NCBI GenBank assembly: GCA_019914945.1
Contig: CM034100.1
Coordinates: 5,407,209 to 5,471,208 of the forward strand
Reading direction: 5' to 3'
DNA: 64,000 nt
From: Typha latifolia
Taxonomy: Eukaryota > Streptophyta > Magnoliopsida > Poales > Typhaceae
The first letter of the stretch is position 1; every line of letters begins with the position of its first letter. Positions 24,201-34,600 of this stretch are shown piece by piece. The translations under genes were made by a program, and so were the position numbers. The notes beneath the pieces are model-generated. The model worked only from the letters and a program-made list of their open reading frames with translations, was not told the origin of the DNA and made no database searches.

Positions 24201-26576
24201 TCTCAAACTTGCAATGCCAGGAAATGGGCAAGAACATTTCACAGGAAGTTTTTTCTTCTGATGAATCCTCTCAGAAGAGGCATCCTTAGCAGCATTATTC
24301 CCTAACATATCATTCTGAACCTCTTGGACACCTATCTCTGGTACCTTCCCCTTACTGCTCTGTGCTAGCGAAGCACTCAACTGGAGGTTATCCTTACCTC
24401 TATGAGAATTGCCAGCTGCAGATGACATGTTTATTTCCTTCTTGCTCTCTGTTGAATGAAATTGTGAAAAGCTTTTGTCACTTATTAAAGGAAGAAGCAA
24501 TGATGACGCTGAAGTAGTGCCTCCCAAAATACTACCTGTAATAGCATTTTTGCTTATTCCCCTACAGAAATGGTCGAACATTGAGAGAGAAGCCGTTCCC
24601 CGAATAATCCGTTCTCGAGCACCTGTTTTGACATCCCAAAGGTATAAAACACTAACAGTATCATCTGAAGAATGGGGACTTCTGCACAAACAGGCTATGT
24701 ACCCTTTCTTGCTGTCCCAAGCTACCATCAATGGATAACTAGGATGCCCAGGAAACATTCTCTCCACCCGCATTGTATGAAGGGAAACAAGGGCCACACA
24801 GTCATCATCCCCTACAGAGAGAAAACAGTCATTCCATGGACAGTGTGTCCAAGGTGGTGGCAGTATAATCTGCCTAACTGGAGCTACATGATGGTGCATC
24901 ACTGATAGAAGACTGCCTGTGTCCAGATCCCATATACGGATAGTACAATCCAGGCTTCCTGATATCAGTGCTCGACTGAACCTTTGTTCTTCTGCACGTG
25001 CATGCATGCGATGTGCTGCCAAGCAAAGAATTGCACCTGTGTGTCCTGGAAAGAATCGTTCAAAAATGTGTGGATAAGTGCCTTCGCTACGAGATTTCGC
25101 TTCAGGGAATACATTCATAAACTGAATTACTTCTATTTCACCACTGTAGAAGCCGCAAACTACAGCATATGGAGCATAAAAATCTTCAGAAAGTACCATC
25201 GAAGATGATACAATCCTTTTGCTCATTGCCAAATAGCTGTTCTCTGGTTCAACATGTAACTCATCAAAATCTACTGGGCATTTCTTGTTTACCTCTTTTG
25301 CCTCATTAACACAGCAAGAGGGCCATGTCCTATATTCTTCACCTGGCAAACCCCCTTCTGCAAGGAGCGTGCTCAAAGGAGGACTGCCCAAGCTGTCAAA
25401 CACATTTGATTCCAATTTTGGAACAACCCATCTGGACACATAAGGTTTCCACAACAATGACTCCCCAATTGCAAAGCAGTGCGAGTCCACACGAACGAGA
25501 TCACTGTTCAACTGGCAAAAACGAATGTCTGCTTTCCCTTCTGGCATGGAAGTCATTGCTGGAATCTCACATAGAGGCTCAAATTCAAATATAGTACAAG
25601 AGGCCGAAATTCTATACACTATCCCTGCGCCATTAGTACTCCAGAAAGCAACTATCCTTACTGTGCTATCATCTGAATTTCCAGTTCCCAGCTCACTACC
25701 TTGAAGGAAAAAGCCACCAATGAGCCGATCCTTCGACATAGACTCCGCTTCACAAAGTGAACTGCCAACCAAAGAGATCTCACCAACAGTAATTCCATCA
25801 GATACACGTTTAAACAAACACCTAGACTCCGAAACAAGCACCAGGAGCTTCCCATCCGCAGAAACCGCCACGGCCCGAACCCCTTCGCCTGAATTCTCCC
25901 CAATAGGAGGGAAAGACGAGCTACTGTTAGAAAAGATCCCATCTTGGCCATCTTGATCAGATTCCGAAACGTCCATAACCTGTATCCGCCCATGCCCATC
26001 AACCAAGATCGCATCTTTTGTCTTCCTCTCTGCCTCCTCCGACGCGGCGACCACCACCAAAGCCTTCGGGGGACCAATTGATAGGATCCCATGGAACGCG
26101 GTCTTCACCACGTTAAGGCTATAAGAGTCAATGATGACCACGGCGCACCTCGGAGACCTCTTCCCAAAATCGTCGCCGTCCGCCGCTGCTGAGCTACACA
26201 CCAGACACACGTGGCGCAGTGACGAAGGGAGACTCGACAAATGGGTGGGTATTCCTACCCAAGATGGTAGCTTCCTCCGGCGGCGGCAACGGCCGGCACC
26301 GGAGCTCCAGGCGCAGAGGACGCCAGCGGTGCAGACACTGACAATAGAGGAGGCAGAAGCGCCACCGACGACGGCAAGGCCAGAGATGGCAGCGGCATGA
26401 CCGCATAGGATAGCAACGGGGCGAATCTCGGAGGAGGAGAGGTCCCACCAGATAATGGAGCCGTCGGATCCCCCAGTGTAGAGGGCAGCGGGATGGTGAG
26501 GTATAACGGCGGATGCGGTGACGTGGTGCGGCGGAGCCGCCCCCGGCCATAGGCATGCGACGGAGGGGCACTTCAT
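9714..26576 (-). CDS. WD40-repeat protein, WDR7 / rabconnectin-3 beta-like
   Basis: Eight exons read on the minus strand: 26576-23850, 23769-23666, 22543-22474, 21595-20795, 20118-19916, 18905-18782, 10543-10337 and 9854-9714 (stop TGA). All junctions are GT-AG and phases agree, giving 1458 residues. Residues 1-909 come from exon 1 and hold N-terminal WD repeats (for example [12 protein letters not shown] and [19 protein letters not shown]). A long helical middle region follows, and a second set of WD motifs lies near the C terminus ([21 protein letters not shown]). The layout matches the plant family of Arabidopsis At4g11270, related to animal WDR7, which works with V-ATPase; a V-ATPase role in plants is only inference. 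An in-frame ATG at 26606 would add ten residues, but [10 protein letters not shown] at 26576 fits the family start. Intron 6 (10544-18781) is swollen by transposons. Confidence 0.93.
10625..11196. mobile_element. Tourist-like (PIF/Harbinger) MITE in intron 6 of the WD40 gene
   Basis: The ends are GCCCCCATTTGGTT on the left and, inverted, GGCCCATTGATTTTTGGTT on the right, flanked by TTA at 10622-10624 and 11197-11199. TTA/TAA target duplications and a GGGCCCxTTTGGTT-like terminus are characteristic of Tourist MITEs. The internal ACCAAACATCAA motif occurs near both ends. The inverted repeats are imperfect, so the element is old. Confidence 0.6.
11225..11537 (+). repeat. 5' LTR of the chromovirus
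   Basis: Begins TGTTGTTGACAC and ends TTACATCA. It shares the CACTATTCGTCACG start block, a CCTATATAAATGCTTG promoter-like block and the terminal TACATCA with the copy at 17787-18101. Confidence 0.9.
11542..11554 (+). other. Primer-binding site (initiator tRNA-Met type)
   Basis: TGGTATCATAGTC, four bases past the 5' LTR, matches the common plant PBS TGGTATCAGAGC apart from late mismatches. Confidence 0.8.
12180..12720 (+). repeat. CCG/GCC-rich low-complexity block in the retroelement leader
   Basis: A long imperfect run of CCGCCACC, GCTGCTGCC and CACTGCC motifs. Several frames stay open (Pro-, Ala-, Thr- or Leu-rich), which is a composition effect. It lies between the PBS and gag, where most Ty3 elements have only a short leader, and is preceded by an AATTTTGAAATTT-rich stretch. 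Confidence 0.6.
13560..13760 (+). pseudogene. Retrotransposon gag remnant
   Basis: Reads [20 protein letters not shown] then, after a stop, [20 protein letters not shown], the typical core of Ty3-type gag capsid proteins. A degenerate zinc knuckle (CYKCREVG) follows near 14192-14240 with its His and last Cys replaced. Confidence 0.8.
14440..14720 (+). pseudogene. Retrotransposon aspartic protease remnant
   Basis: [20 protein letters not shown] is the usual VIIDxGSxxNxxS active-site region with DSGS changed to DNES. Downstream [11 protein letters not shown] corresponds to the conserved ILGRPWL flank and is followed by a stop. Confidence 0.7.
14987..15836 (+). pseudogene. Reverse transcriptase remnant
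   Basis: Contains [40 protein letters not shown] and [13 protein letters not shown], the conserved fingers and palm motifs of Ty3 reverse transcriptase. A stop follows RPDDE, and the catalytic YxDD site near 15518-15545 is damaged by a stop and loss of bases. Thumb and connection follow ([20 protein letters not shown]). The enzyme cannot be active. Confidence 0.9.
15833..16060 (+). pseudogene. RNase H remnant
   Basis: [18 protein letters not shown] then [17 protein letters not shown] and [14 protein letters not shown], the start of the Ty3 RNase H domain with its first Asp retained in DAS. The frame breaks soon after. Confidence 0.8.
16400..17080 (+). pseudogene. Integrase remnant
   Basis: The zinc-binding start reads [14 protein letters not shown]...YRPSLKRDV, but the CxxC pair is lost (QYRTYQL). 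In the core, [10 protein letters not shown] has Asn where the first catalytic Asp is expected, while VSDRDVRF keeps the second Asp and a SNEVVNR segment keeps the Glu after two stops. Confidence 0.85.
17600..17760 (+). pseudogene. Chromodomain-like integrase C-terminus
   Basis: [12 protein letters not shown], stop, SDCT, stop, [14 protein letters not shown]. Both stops fall where a Trp is common (TGG to TAG transitions). This segment identifies the element as a chromovirus and runs close to the 3' LTR. Confidence 0.8.
17787..18101 (+). repeat. 3' LTR of the chromovirus
   Basis: Aligns along its length with 11225-11537. The first two bases are AG rather than TG. It ends CCTACATCA, next to the TATTT target duplication. 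Confidence 0.88.
18200..18240. repeat. (AT)n(AC)n microsatellite
   Basis: About 15 AT units followed by AC units, just past the retroelement. Confidence 0.85.
19299..19370 (+). pseudogene. Mitochondrial cob (cytochrome b) fragment in intron 5 of the WD40 gene
   Basis: One frame reads [13 protein letters not shown] followed by [10 protein letters not shown], closely resembling the plant mitochondrial cytochrome b segment LSYWWGFGSLAGI...LVIQIVTG. Similarity stops abruptly on both sides. This is best explained as a short nuclear copy of mitochondrial DNA (NUMT). It is not coding in its present place. Confidence 0.7.
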
Positions 26577-26989
26577 GCGCGCCACCACCGTGGGGTTTGG
26601 TTTCACCGAGTTCGATGGGAAGTTGAGTCCGTTGTTTGCGTTGGTAGAAGGAAGGTGTAAGAGAAGAGTTCGAGGTTTGGGTTGGATCCGTTAATCCGCG
26701 GATCCGAGTTATCGGGTGCGAATTTAGTAACCCGGTAGCCGACGGATCCAATTTATCCAAAGATTACTTCGTTTTCATCCAGGAAAGCTTCCAAAGAAAA
26801 AAATGGCAATTTATATGCTTAAAACGTGAAGTTTGTCCTGCATTTTTAAGGAAATTGAAGAAAACAACCTATCTTCTGTTTTTATTAACATTTACACCTT
26901 ATATTATTGGTATTTATCATTCAGCTACTACATTTTAAGTTTTACATTATAATGTTAGTTTTCTTAACCAAAACTAACTAACTAACTAA

Positions 26990-27029
<40 letters not shown>

Positions 27030-27079
27030 TTAGCTTAGCTTTAAATACAAAATAACATTTATACCCCTAAGGAAGCAAT
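26577..27079. other. 5' flank of the WD40 gene
   Basis: Minus-strand 5' UTR/promoter region. It contains an (AT)n tract at about 26993-27026. No TATA box close to the start codon could be picked out. Confidence 0.4.
26993..27026. repeat. (AT)n microsatellite
   Basis: AT tract preceded by four ACTA units. Confidence 0.9.
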
Positions 27080-27088
27080 TTGATTATA

Positions 27089-27591
27089 ACGACTTTTTAC
27101 ATATCACATCTTACATTTTACTTATTTTGTAATTCACACTCTAACTTTAAGGATTTTATAACTCAATCCCTTATTTTCTCCTATAATTCTCATTTAATAC
27201 CTTGGGTTAATTTAGACAATATTAGAAAAAAAAATATTTTGTCATAATATACAAATTATTCTTATCTTCTTTATTTCTTTTTCTCTTCCCAATAAAGAAG
27301 AACAAGAACAAGAACAAGAAGAGGAGAAGAAGGAGGAAGAGGAGGGGAGATGGGAAGATGAGGAAAGGTGGTGGCAGTGATGATGGTGACGGTAATAGTG
27401 GGGGGATATAGAAAATAAGGAGGAATGGTGAAGATATTTTAGTAACTTAATCGATGTTAGTTAGTCAAAATAACGTCAGAGTGTTAAATAAGAATTATAG
27501 AAAAATAAGAGGGATCAAGTTATAAAATCTTTAAAAACAAAATGTGAATCACAAAATAAATTAAATATAGGGTGTGATTCATAAAAATCTC
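27089..27591. mobile_element. Mutator-type MITE, family A, copy 1
   Basis: About 150 bp imperfect terminal inverted repeats: the left end has ATCACATCTTACATTTTACT and the right end inverted has ATCACACCCTATATTTAATT. Flanks are TTGATTATA (27080-27088) and TAGATTATA (27592-27600), a 9 bp target duplication with one mismatch, the Mutator hallmark. The centre is GA-rich (GAAGAGGAGG-like). Same size and structure as 53008-53518. No transposase. Confidence 0.8.
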
Positions 27592-27811
27592 TAGATTATA
27601 TAGCATATCATCTTCTATAAGCCATCTCATCATCTTCTTCCTCAACACTACTTAATCTTTCTCTCATCCTTTCACACTTTACCATTTTCCTTTTCCCTCT
27701 CTAACCTTCCACACTTTACCAATTTTGGATATCCAAAATATTATTTTTACCTCATCCCCTAATGTCAGTTTAATAGAGTGGAGGACGAGCAAGAAAAAAT
27801 TAAGCTAGGAA

Positions 27812-28640
27812 CAGGGGTGTAAACGAGCCGAGTCTGAGTAAGCTGCCTCCGGCTTAGGCTCATCTCAAAATTACTTTGAACTCTACTTTCGAGCTTAACC
27901 AAGCCCGAGCTGAGCTTGAGCTTGATTAGAGGATGAGGAGGCGACGGCGGCGTGGACGACGGCTTGCCGAAGGAGGATTAGGATACTGATGGAGGAGGAA
28001 GCCGACAAAGAGGAGGAGGCGACGGCTTACCGATAGAGGAGGGGGTTGATGGAGTGGAGGAAGAAGAGGAGGTGGACGTTGAGCCCAACACCAATAGAGG
28101 AGGAGGTCACCAAAAAAGGCCAGAGGAGATGGTCGATAGAGGAGGAAGTTGATGGAGAGGATGAGGTGTCAGGCGGCTTGCCGATGGAGGCTGACATAGA
28201 AGGAGGAGGTGGTGGTGGCTTGCCAATGGAGGCCGATGGAGAGGAGAAAGTGGTGGCGACTTGCCGACAAAGGCCAACAGAGAGAAGGAGGTGGCAAGGG
28301 TTTGCTGACGGAGGCCAACGGAGAAGAGGCTGGATGGGTGAGGGTGGGCTAAGGGCAGGGTGATGGGTGAGGGATTAAGGGTGGAGCGATCGGTTGGGGT
28401 GAGGGCTATGGGTGATGGACAGGGGTGATGATCCATGTACCCTTTCATGAGGGTGGTGTATGTAGACCCTCGAGTTAGGAACATAGTGTCTATCGATATC
28501 GAGCCAAGCGGCTCCCGGTTTAGGGTGCTATTAATTTCGAGTTGGTTTCAACGGCTCGAATTGGCTTGACTCCAATTGAGCTGAACTCAAACTCCGAGCC
28601 GAGCTTGAACCAAGCTCGAGCTGTTCGTCAAGCTTGACTG
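27812..28640. mobile_element. hAT-like repeat remnant with GGA-rich core
   Basis: Starts CAGGGGTGTAAACGAGCC, a hAT-type terminus, and both flanks are rich in GAGCCGAG/CTCGAGCT motifs in inverted arrangement. Between about 27930 and 28360 is a minisatellite-like run of GGAGGAGG and GGCTTGCCGATGGAGGC units. The right terminus and target duplication are not recognisable, so the extent is approximate. Confidence 0.5.
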
Positions 28641-29090
28641 CCGATGATGAGATGACTTTTAAATAATATTTTGGATATTTTATTTTTTAAAATTAATTAA
28701 ATATTCTATATGCAGTCCACCGTTGAGTTAAATTGCACTCATTATGATTTTGAGACGTCAAACTCAAAACATAGCAGTCAAACGATAATTACCTATAAAG
28801 TATAATATCAACAATAATAAAGTCAAAATGTAGAATATTTTTAATTAATTTTCCTTCTTTTTAGGATGGGATAAAAGCAAACTGATGGCAAAATATTTTG
28901 ACTTTAAAAGTTAAATACAGTGTTCCAATAATAAATATCCACAAGTATAAAACATTTAAAATAATAACAAAATATAAATATAAAGTATTTAATAAATTCT
29001 CTCTTCCTTTCCTAATTACCAATGAGAAATTGGTAATAAGTTCGTACACTTTAAGCTTGATAAGAAGTCAATCATTCACGATGCAAGAAG
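28641..29090. other. AT-rich spacer
   Basis: No gene or structured repeat recognised. Confidence 0.5.
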
Positions 29091-29190
29091 TAGGGGTGTC
29101 ATCCTTAATCCAGCCGAGCTCAATTCAACTCATTTTCACTGAGCTTAATCGAGCCGAGCTACAACCAGCTTGATTGTTTTGACAGCCCTG
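29091..29190. mobile_element. 100 bp hAT MITE
   Basis: The ends TAGGGGTGTCA and (inverted) CAGGGCTGTCA are flanked by a perfect 8 bp duplication, GCAAGAAG, at 29083-29090 and 29191-29198. An 8 bp duplication and TAGGGGTG-type termini are diagnostic of hAT. The inside carries GCCGAGCT motifs like the larger elements at 27.8 and 39.2 kb. Confidence 0.85.
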
Positions 29191-29383
29191 GCAAGAAGCA
29201 GTCCATGGGCCCATGGCTCGGCTCATTTCGCCATTTTCCCATCCATGGCAATTAGCTTGACGCGATGGTACGTCTCTCCAAAATCCCAATCAGGACAGTA
29301 ACAGTTCCCTAAAGTCAATTTACTATGCTACAGAAGTACAAATAAACTTACACACGCAAGATTTTACCAAAAGAAAGAGGAAA

Positions 29384-29387
<4 letters not shown>

Positions 29388-29421
<34 letters not shown>
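29388..29421. repeat. (AT)n microsatellite
   Basis: AT dinucleotide tract. Confidence 0.9.
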
Positions 29422-29425
<4 letters not shown>

Positions 29426-29872
29426 AGAAAAAATTGTACTTTAGTACATAGAGGTTAATTAATTATTTAATTGGGTCTGCAACACATAAATTAGAGCAAA
29501 TTAGGTTTATACCTCTCTGGAACAGTGGAGCTACTAATAGAGTGATAAGTCTTAACATACGACTAGTAAGTGAAACTTGAAACCTTAACTGATAGATTGT
29601 GCTGGATTACCAAAACCTACAAACTTTTATATGAACCAATATAAACACAGTATCATTAGCGAAAGAAAAAAAAAAGATCATCTGACTTCCAGAATAACTT
29701 TACAAATTCTGGCCATAGCTTCAGATTGTTGGCCAAATAGAGAAAAAAACACCAACCCCTCCCAGTTATTTTGAATCGCATGACCAAGGACAAATATGCC
29801 CGATAGCTGAACCTTGATTCCACCAACTCATGAAGAGATCCCAGAGATGCTGTCACCTCGTTCACCTTCTTG

Positions 29873-31627
29873 TTAACCTTTCCCACCCTAATGAAGTTAA
29901 AATTATGAAATCAGCACGATCCCCACATGTTATACACATGCAGCACAACTTAAGATTCCAGAACCAACTTCCAAATGTGTAACATATTAACCAGAGAAAA
30001 AGGAAGGCGAGAGAGAGAGATCCGAAGTAAAAACAAAAGGAAAGGTAAAAACACAAGAAAAAAAAATTACACTTAAACTCTTTAAACTATTGCCTATTTT
30101 CACTATACCATCTCATTTATTTTTTATCCCACATTGACTCTCTTAGCTATGAATAAATTTTCAAAGTCTATTAAAATTTTCTATTAAAAGATGAGATAAT
30201 TCCGCTTAGACCTTAAACTTACACTTTTTTACACATACTCCCTAAACATTTTAATTACCACACCTCCTAAACTAAAAAAGTTATTCGCATATACCTCTTT
30301 AAACTGAAAAAGAAAATAACTGTATAGATCTCTAAACTTAAAAACTTTTTCGATCAATGGGTGTATGTGGTAAAAAAATATCAAAAAAAATATACAAAAA
30401 ATGATAATAATTCGTAAGGTCTAAATAAAATTATCCTCAAAAGATATCACGTGTTTATTCCCTCTAGAGACTATTTTACTATTATTTTAGATGAAAGAAA
30501 GAAAAGTTTAGGATAAGATGACTGCAATATTTTTCCATTAACACCATCAGATGGTGAGAAACATTAGATAGTTGAGAAGGTCGAATTATCACAAAAATAA
30601 AATAAAAGAATCTATATGAAAATATAGCTATAGTTAAGGATCTAGGTGTTAGCCTGTTAGGTGTCATTGATCCAAAAGATAACTATAAAGGGCGACTTGT
30701 GTAAGTATCAAAATTCAAAAGAATCTCTTAGCAGCTCGTGGAAATAAATGACAATCCACACTTAGAGAAAGTACTCTGTTCCTAATAAAAATAAAAGAAT
30801 CTATATGAAAATAAGCTATAGTTAAAGGTCTAGGTGTTAGGTATTATCGATCCAAAAGATAACTCTAAAGGACAGCTTGTGGAAGTATCGAAAAGAATCT
30901 CTTAGCAGCTCATGGAAATAAATGACAATCTACACTTCTTTAAAGACCAATCACCCAGGAAGGAATAAATGAATAAAACTTAATGTACATCCATTTATGA
31001 GATGGCACAATTAAGTAACAGCTCCAGGTCATGTCTGCAACTCGATAACTTTCCAAATTTTGACACATTTAATGGAAAATAACTAGTTGGAATTTGAATA
31101 ATTATACATAGCAACCGAACCCTGTACAAGCCATTGTTTAAAGTAATATGGATGACATGGAGTATATTACTTAGCATCTAGTAAGAGCTCATCAAGAGCC
31201 TAAAAGCTTGTTCCAAGAGAAGAAGCTAAAAAGACAAGGATGACGCAAAAGCAACAAGAGAAGAGAAAATGCATGAAGAAGCAAGGAATCTAATAAACTT
31301 AGAAGCACCTACAACCTATTTATATGGTAAATTCTGTAATTCAAGAAAGCATGCACAATTTTGAACTATCAATTATAGAAATCAGACGATACTCTAATGT
31401 GAAACAAGATCGTTAGAATTCTGAAAACGATAATGGTTAGAAAGAGAAAAAGAATGTGATTTCACATCTTCATTCTCAACCTAGGTTTCACACCTAAAAC
31501 TCACATTGGAGATAAATCTCAAAAAAAAAATTAATTTCTTCGTTAACCCCGATTGAGTAAAAAAATAACATGTATCCTATATATAGACCTTACAAATGAC
31601 CATATGCAAATAACACTCTGAAGAATT

Positions 31628-31661
<34 letters not shown>

Positions 31662-34600
31662 CCCTAAACACCATAAAAGCAAATATAATAATTGACTTAA
31701 TATTAATTTTTTAAAGGATGAATTGCACGGATACATGTGCCTATGTAATATGTCATTGATGTCCGCATCATTCACCCTGAGTGGGAGAGAATTTGACTCT
31801 GTCAAGTGTGTCCTCTACAGTATTCATATTGCTCCAGGTCCTACGATTTTCGACACTCCAAGTCACTTCGTTCAAGCTAAATATCATCAGATCCAGAAAT
31901 ATGTTTCACACCTCCACCCTCAAACAAGAGTTTCACGCTCAAGTTTTTTCTGATGATAAGATTTGTCCTTAATAACTTTGAGCAATGAACTAAGACTTTC
32001 CTCGTACTACTTTAGCCTGTCGAGCTCTTATCATTCCAAGTCACTTCACTCAAGTCAAGTATCATCATGCTTACGGATAGATTTCACACCCCCACCTTCA
32101 AGCTAGGGTTTCACAATCAAGTCATCTGATGCGTAGAAGTTTTAGAAAGGGCACCGATCATAAGGATAAGAGAAGAAGTCAATGGAGATGCAATAGGTTA
32201 GGGATTGGCGACTATAAGCAAACGACAATAGGTAGTGGAGTTCTGAGAATATAGCATTGGCAGTGGTGGAGAGCGACTCTAGCAATGTCACCATCGATAA
32301 AGAGTGACACTAGTGGTGACAGCGGCAACAACATCCTAGCTATGGAGAGTCTGATGAAGGAAGAAATTGGGCTAGGGATAAGGTAGGTTTAGATATGTTG
32401 AAGTCGAAGTTGACTTAAGGCTAAGAAGTGGGAATGGGTTGAGTTAAGGCTAATTAGTTGGATTAGGTTGGGTGCTAATAGATTTGAAGATTGAGTGTTG
32501 GTAAGTTGAATTAGTTTGGGTTTAAATTAGGCTTAGGTTCAGGTGAGTTTGAGTTTAATAAATTGGAGAATGTGAGGAAATTTTGATATTTTGAAGGAAG
32601 TGAAAATTCAAAATGTTGGTAGATATCGTAAGAAAGAAAAGACATTTTGATATTTTCATGAGAAAATTTAAAATTCAAATTTTGGGACAAGCTTGGGTAG
32701 TCTTTGGATAGTTAGGATTTGTTAGGGGGTTAGAAAAAAAAATTCATTGTAATACCAAGGAAAGGATAATCCGTTATGAAAATTCAAATTTCAAAATTCA
32801 TGAAATTCAAGAATTCAAAATTTTTAAATTCACAAAATTTGAAACTTCGAAATACACGAATTTCAAAATTTTGAAATATCAAAATTCTCAAAAATTTTTG
32901 AAATTTGTTTCTTTTTTGTTGCCCACCTATGGTAGAGAAAAAGATTGATTTACATAATGATGAATTATTGGATGATGCACGAACACACCACATCTGGCCG
33001 GATTTTGCTTCGCAACTTCGTAGTGATTACTAGTTCTTTTTGTTCGTCCACAATGGTGATCTCATGCAAATGCAGTAAAGTTCGTGACAATCTGGAAGGC
33101 GGGCTATCTATACCCAGTGGAAATAGTGAAAAGTTAAGGAAGATGGATGACATGAGTAAATTAATAATGGGCAACTAAAAGAGAAAAGGTGGTTTGGAGA
33201 AGATTTGAATCCTAAAATAACAATTGCTTTGATACCAAAATGTATCAAAAATAATGTGAAACAACAGATCATTAGAATTCTAAGAAAAAAATGAATGAGA
33301 TTTCACACCTCCATTCTCAACTAGGTTTCACACCCAAAACTCACATTAAGGATAAATCTCAAAAAAATTCGTTTCTTGATTAACTCTGATTGAGTAAAAA
33401 GATGACATATATATACACAATAAGCAAATAACACCCTAGACAAATGCAAAAGAACAAATATAACCCTAAACATCATAAATAACAAATCTATAATAAAGAT
33501 GATTGATATAAGACTAATTTTTTAAAAAAGGAACTACATTAATAGATATGCCCGTGTAATATGTTATTGATGTCTGCATCATACTCAACAATACAGAATA
33601 AGATATTTGGTAATGGACGTGCAAAAACCAAAAAGTAATAATAGCATAAGCTGGAATAGATATGGGATCTCTAAGGTGCCATTAGATAGCAATTTTGTCT
33701 TATGAGTAAGAAATCCACTTGTTGCATCACAAAAATAAGGCTCTTTATCATCACTAGACTCTAGAAAAGAGAATCAATTTCATATATTTGATCCATCAAT
33801 TAGCGTCAACGCATTCAAATTGTTATGAAACTCAAATTCTCTCAAATACTTTTCAAATGCTATGTTTCAAATTTCACAAATAGTTGATCAGCATTACAAG
33901 ATTATTTACTTTACAAGATTAAGAAACACAAAACTGTAATTCAGCAAATAAGCAAGGTGCATTTGATCACAAGAGAGAAATGGTCATGAACATGAAATAA
34001 ACTCACATTAGACGATTGGAAGAAAGATCTAAAAAGTAAAATGGAAGATGCATTTTCATCTCCACAAGAAGAAAAGCATAAGGATTCCACATTGCAAATA
34101 GATATAAAATAACCAATAAATTTTAAAGAAGAATGCAAACAGACTTTTTTTTTCACCCAGTCTCAATTATAACTAACCATCATCATGATGATGCTGTTTT
34201 AGCACTTAAAAGTAGATGGATGCTCTAATACCTTACACAGTCTTATATCAGATGAGAAGGGAATGCTAACTTATTACCTTTCTAGGAGGTGTTCCTGGTT
34301 TCAATAAATTATTGCCAAATCCCATTTTCCCTTTTTTATCAGATGGTTTGAGAATTTGAAATGAACATGTTAGAGTATCATCTATGCTCATCATGGCACC
34401 GGCATTATCAAACTCGCCACAATAGTTAGGGGCAGAAAATATGGTCACCAGCTGTCGCTTAGCAAAAAATTCATAACCATCTTCAACAACCTGTCCAAAA
34501 AGGTCATCCATGAATCACTGATATAGATATCATATTGTTAGAAATAAATGAAATAAACTAATATTCATTCATGTCTCATGAATGACATTTTAATAAATAG

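Larger units (their letters stand above)
31395..33581 (-). mobile_element. Non-autonomous LTR retrotransposon in PP1 intron 3
   Basis: Two LTR copies (31395-31770 and 33252-33581) flank a 1.5 kb internal region with no recognisable gag or pol. The exact 5 bp target duplication TACTC is at 31390-31394 and 33582-33586. An inverted tRNA-Met-type primer-binding site near the right LTR shows that the element reads on the minus strand, like the host gene. The size suggests a LARD/TRIM-like or internally deleted element mobilised by a relative. The LTR carries an (AT)n tract at 31631-31660 in one copy only. Confidence 0.85.

Noticed and set aside
26194..26760. 188-codon minus-strand frame overlapping the WD40 first exon
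   Set aside because: Frame-shifted shadow of exon 1; the WD40 frame carries the conserved motifs.
28046..28484. Frames of 105 and 125 codons on both strands
   Set aside because: Produced by a GGA/GGAGGCC minisatellite in a hAT-like remnant; no splice signals or domain.
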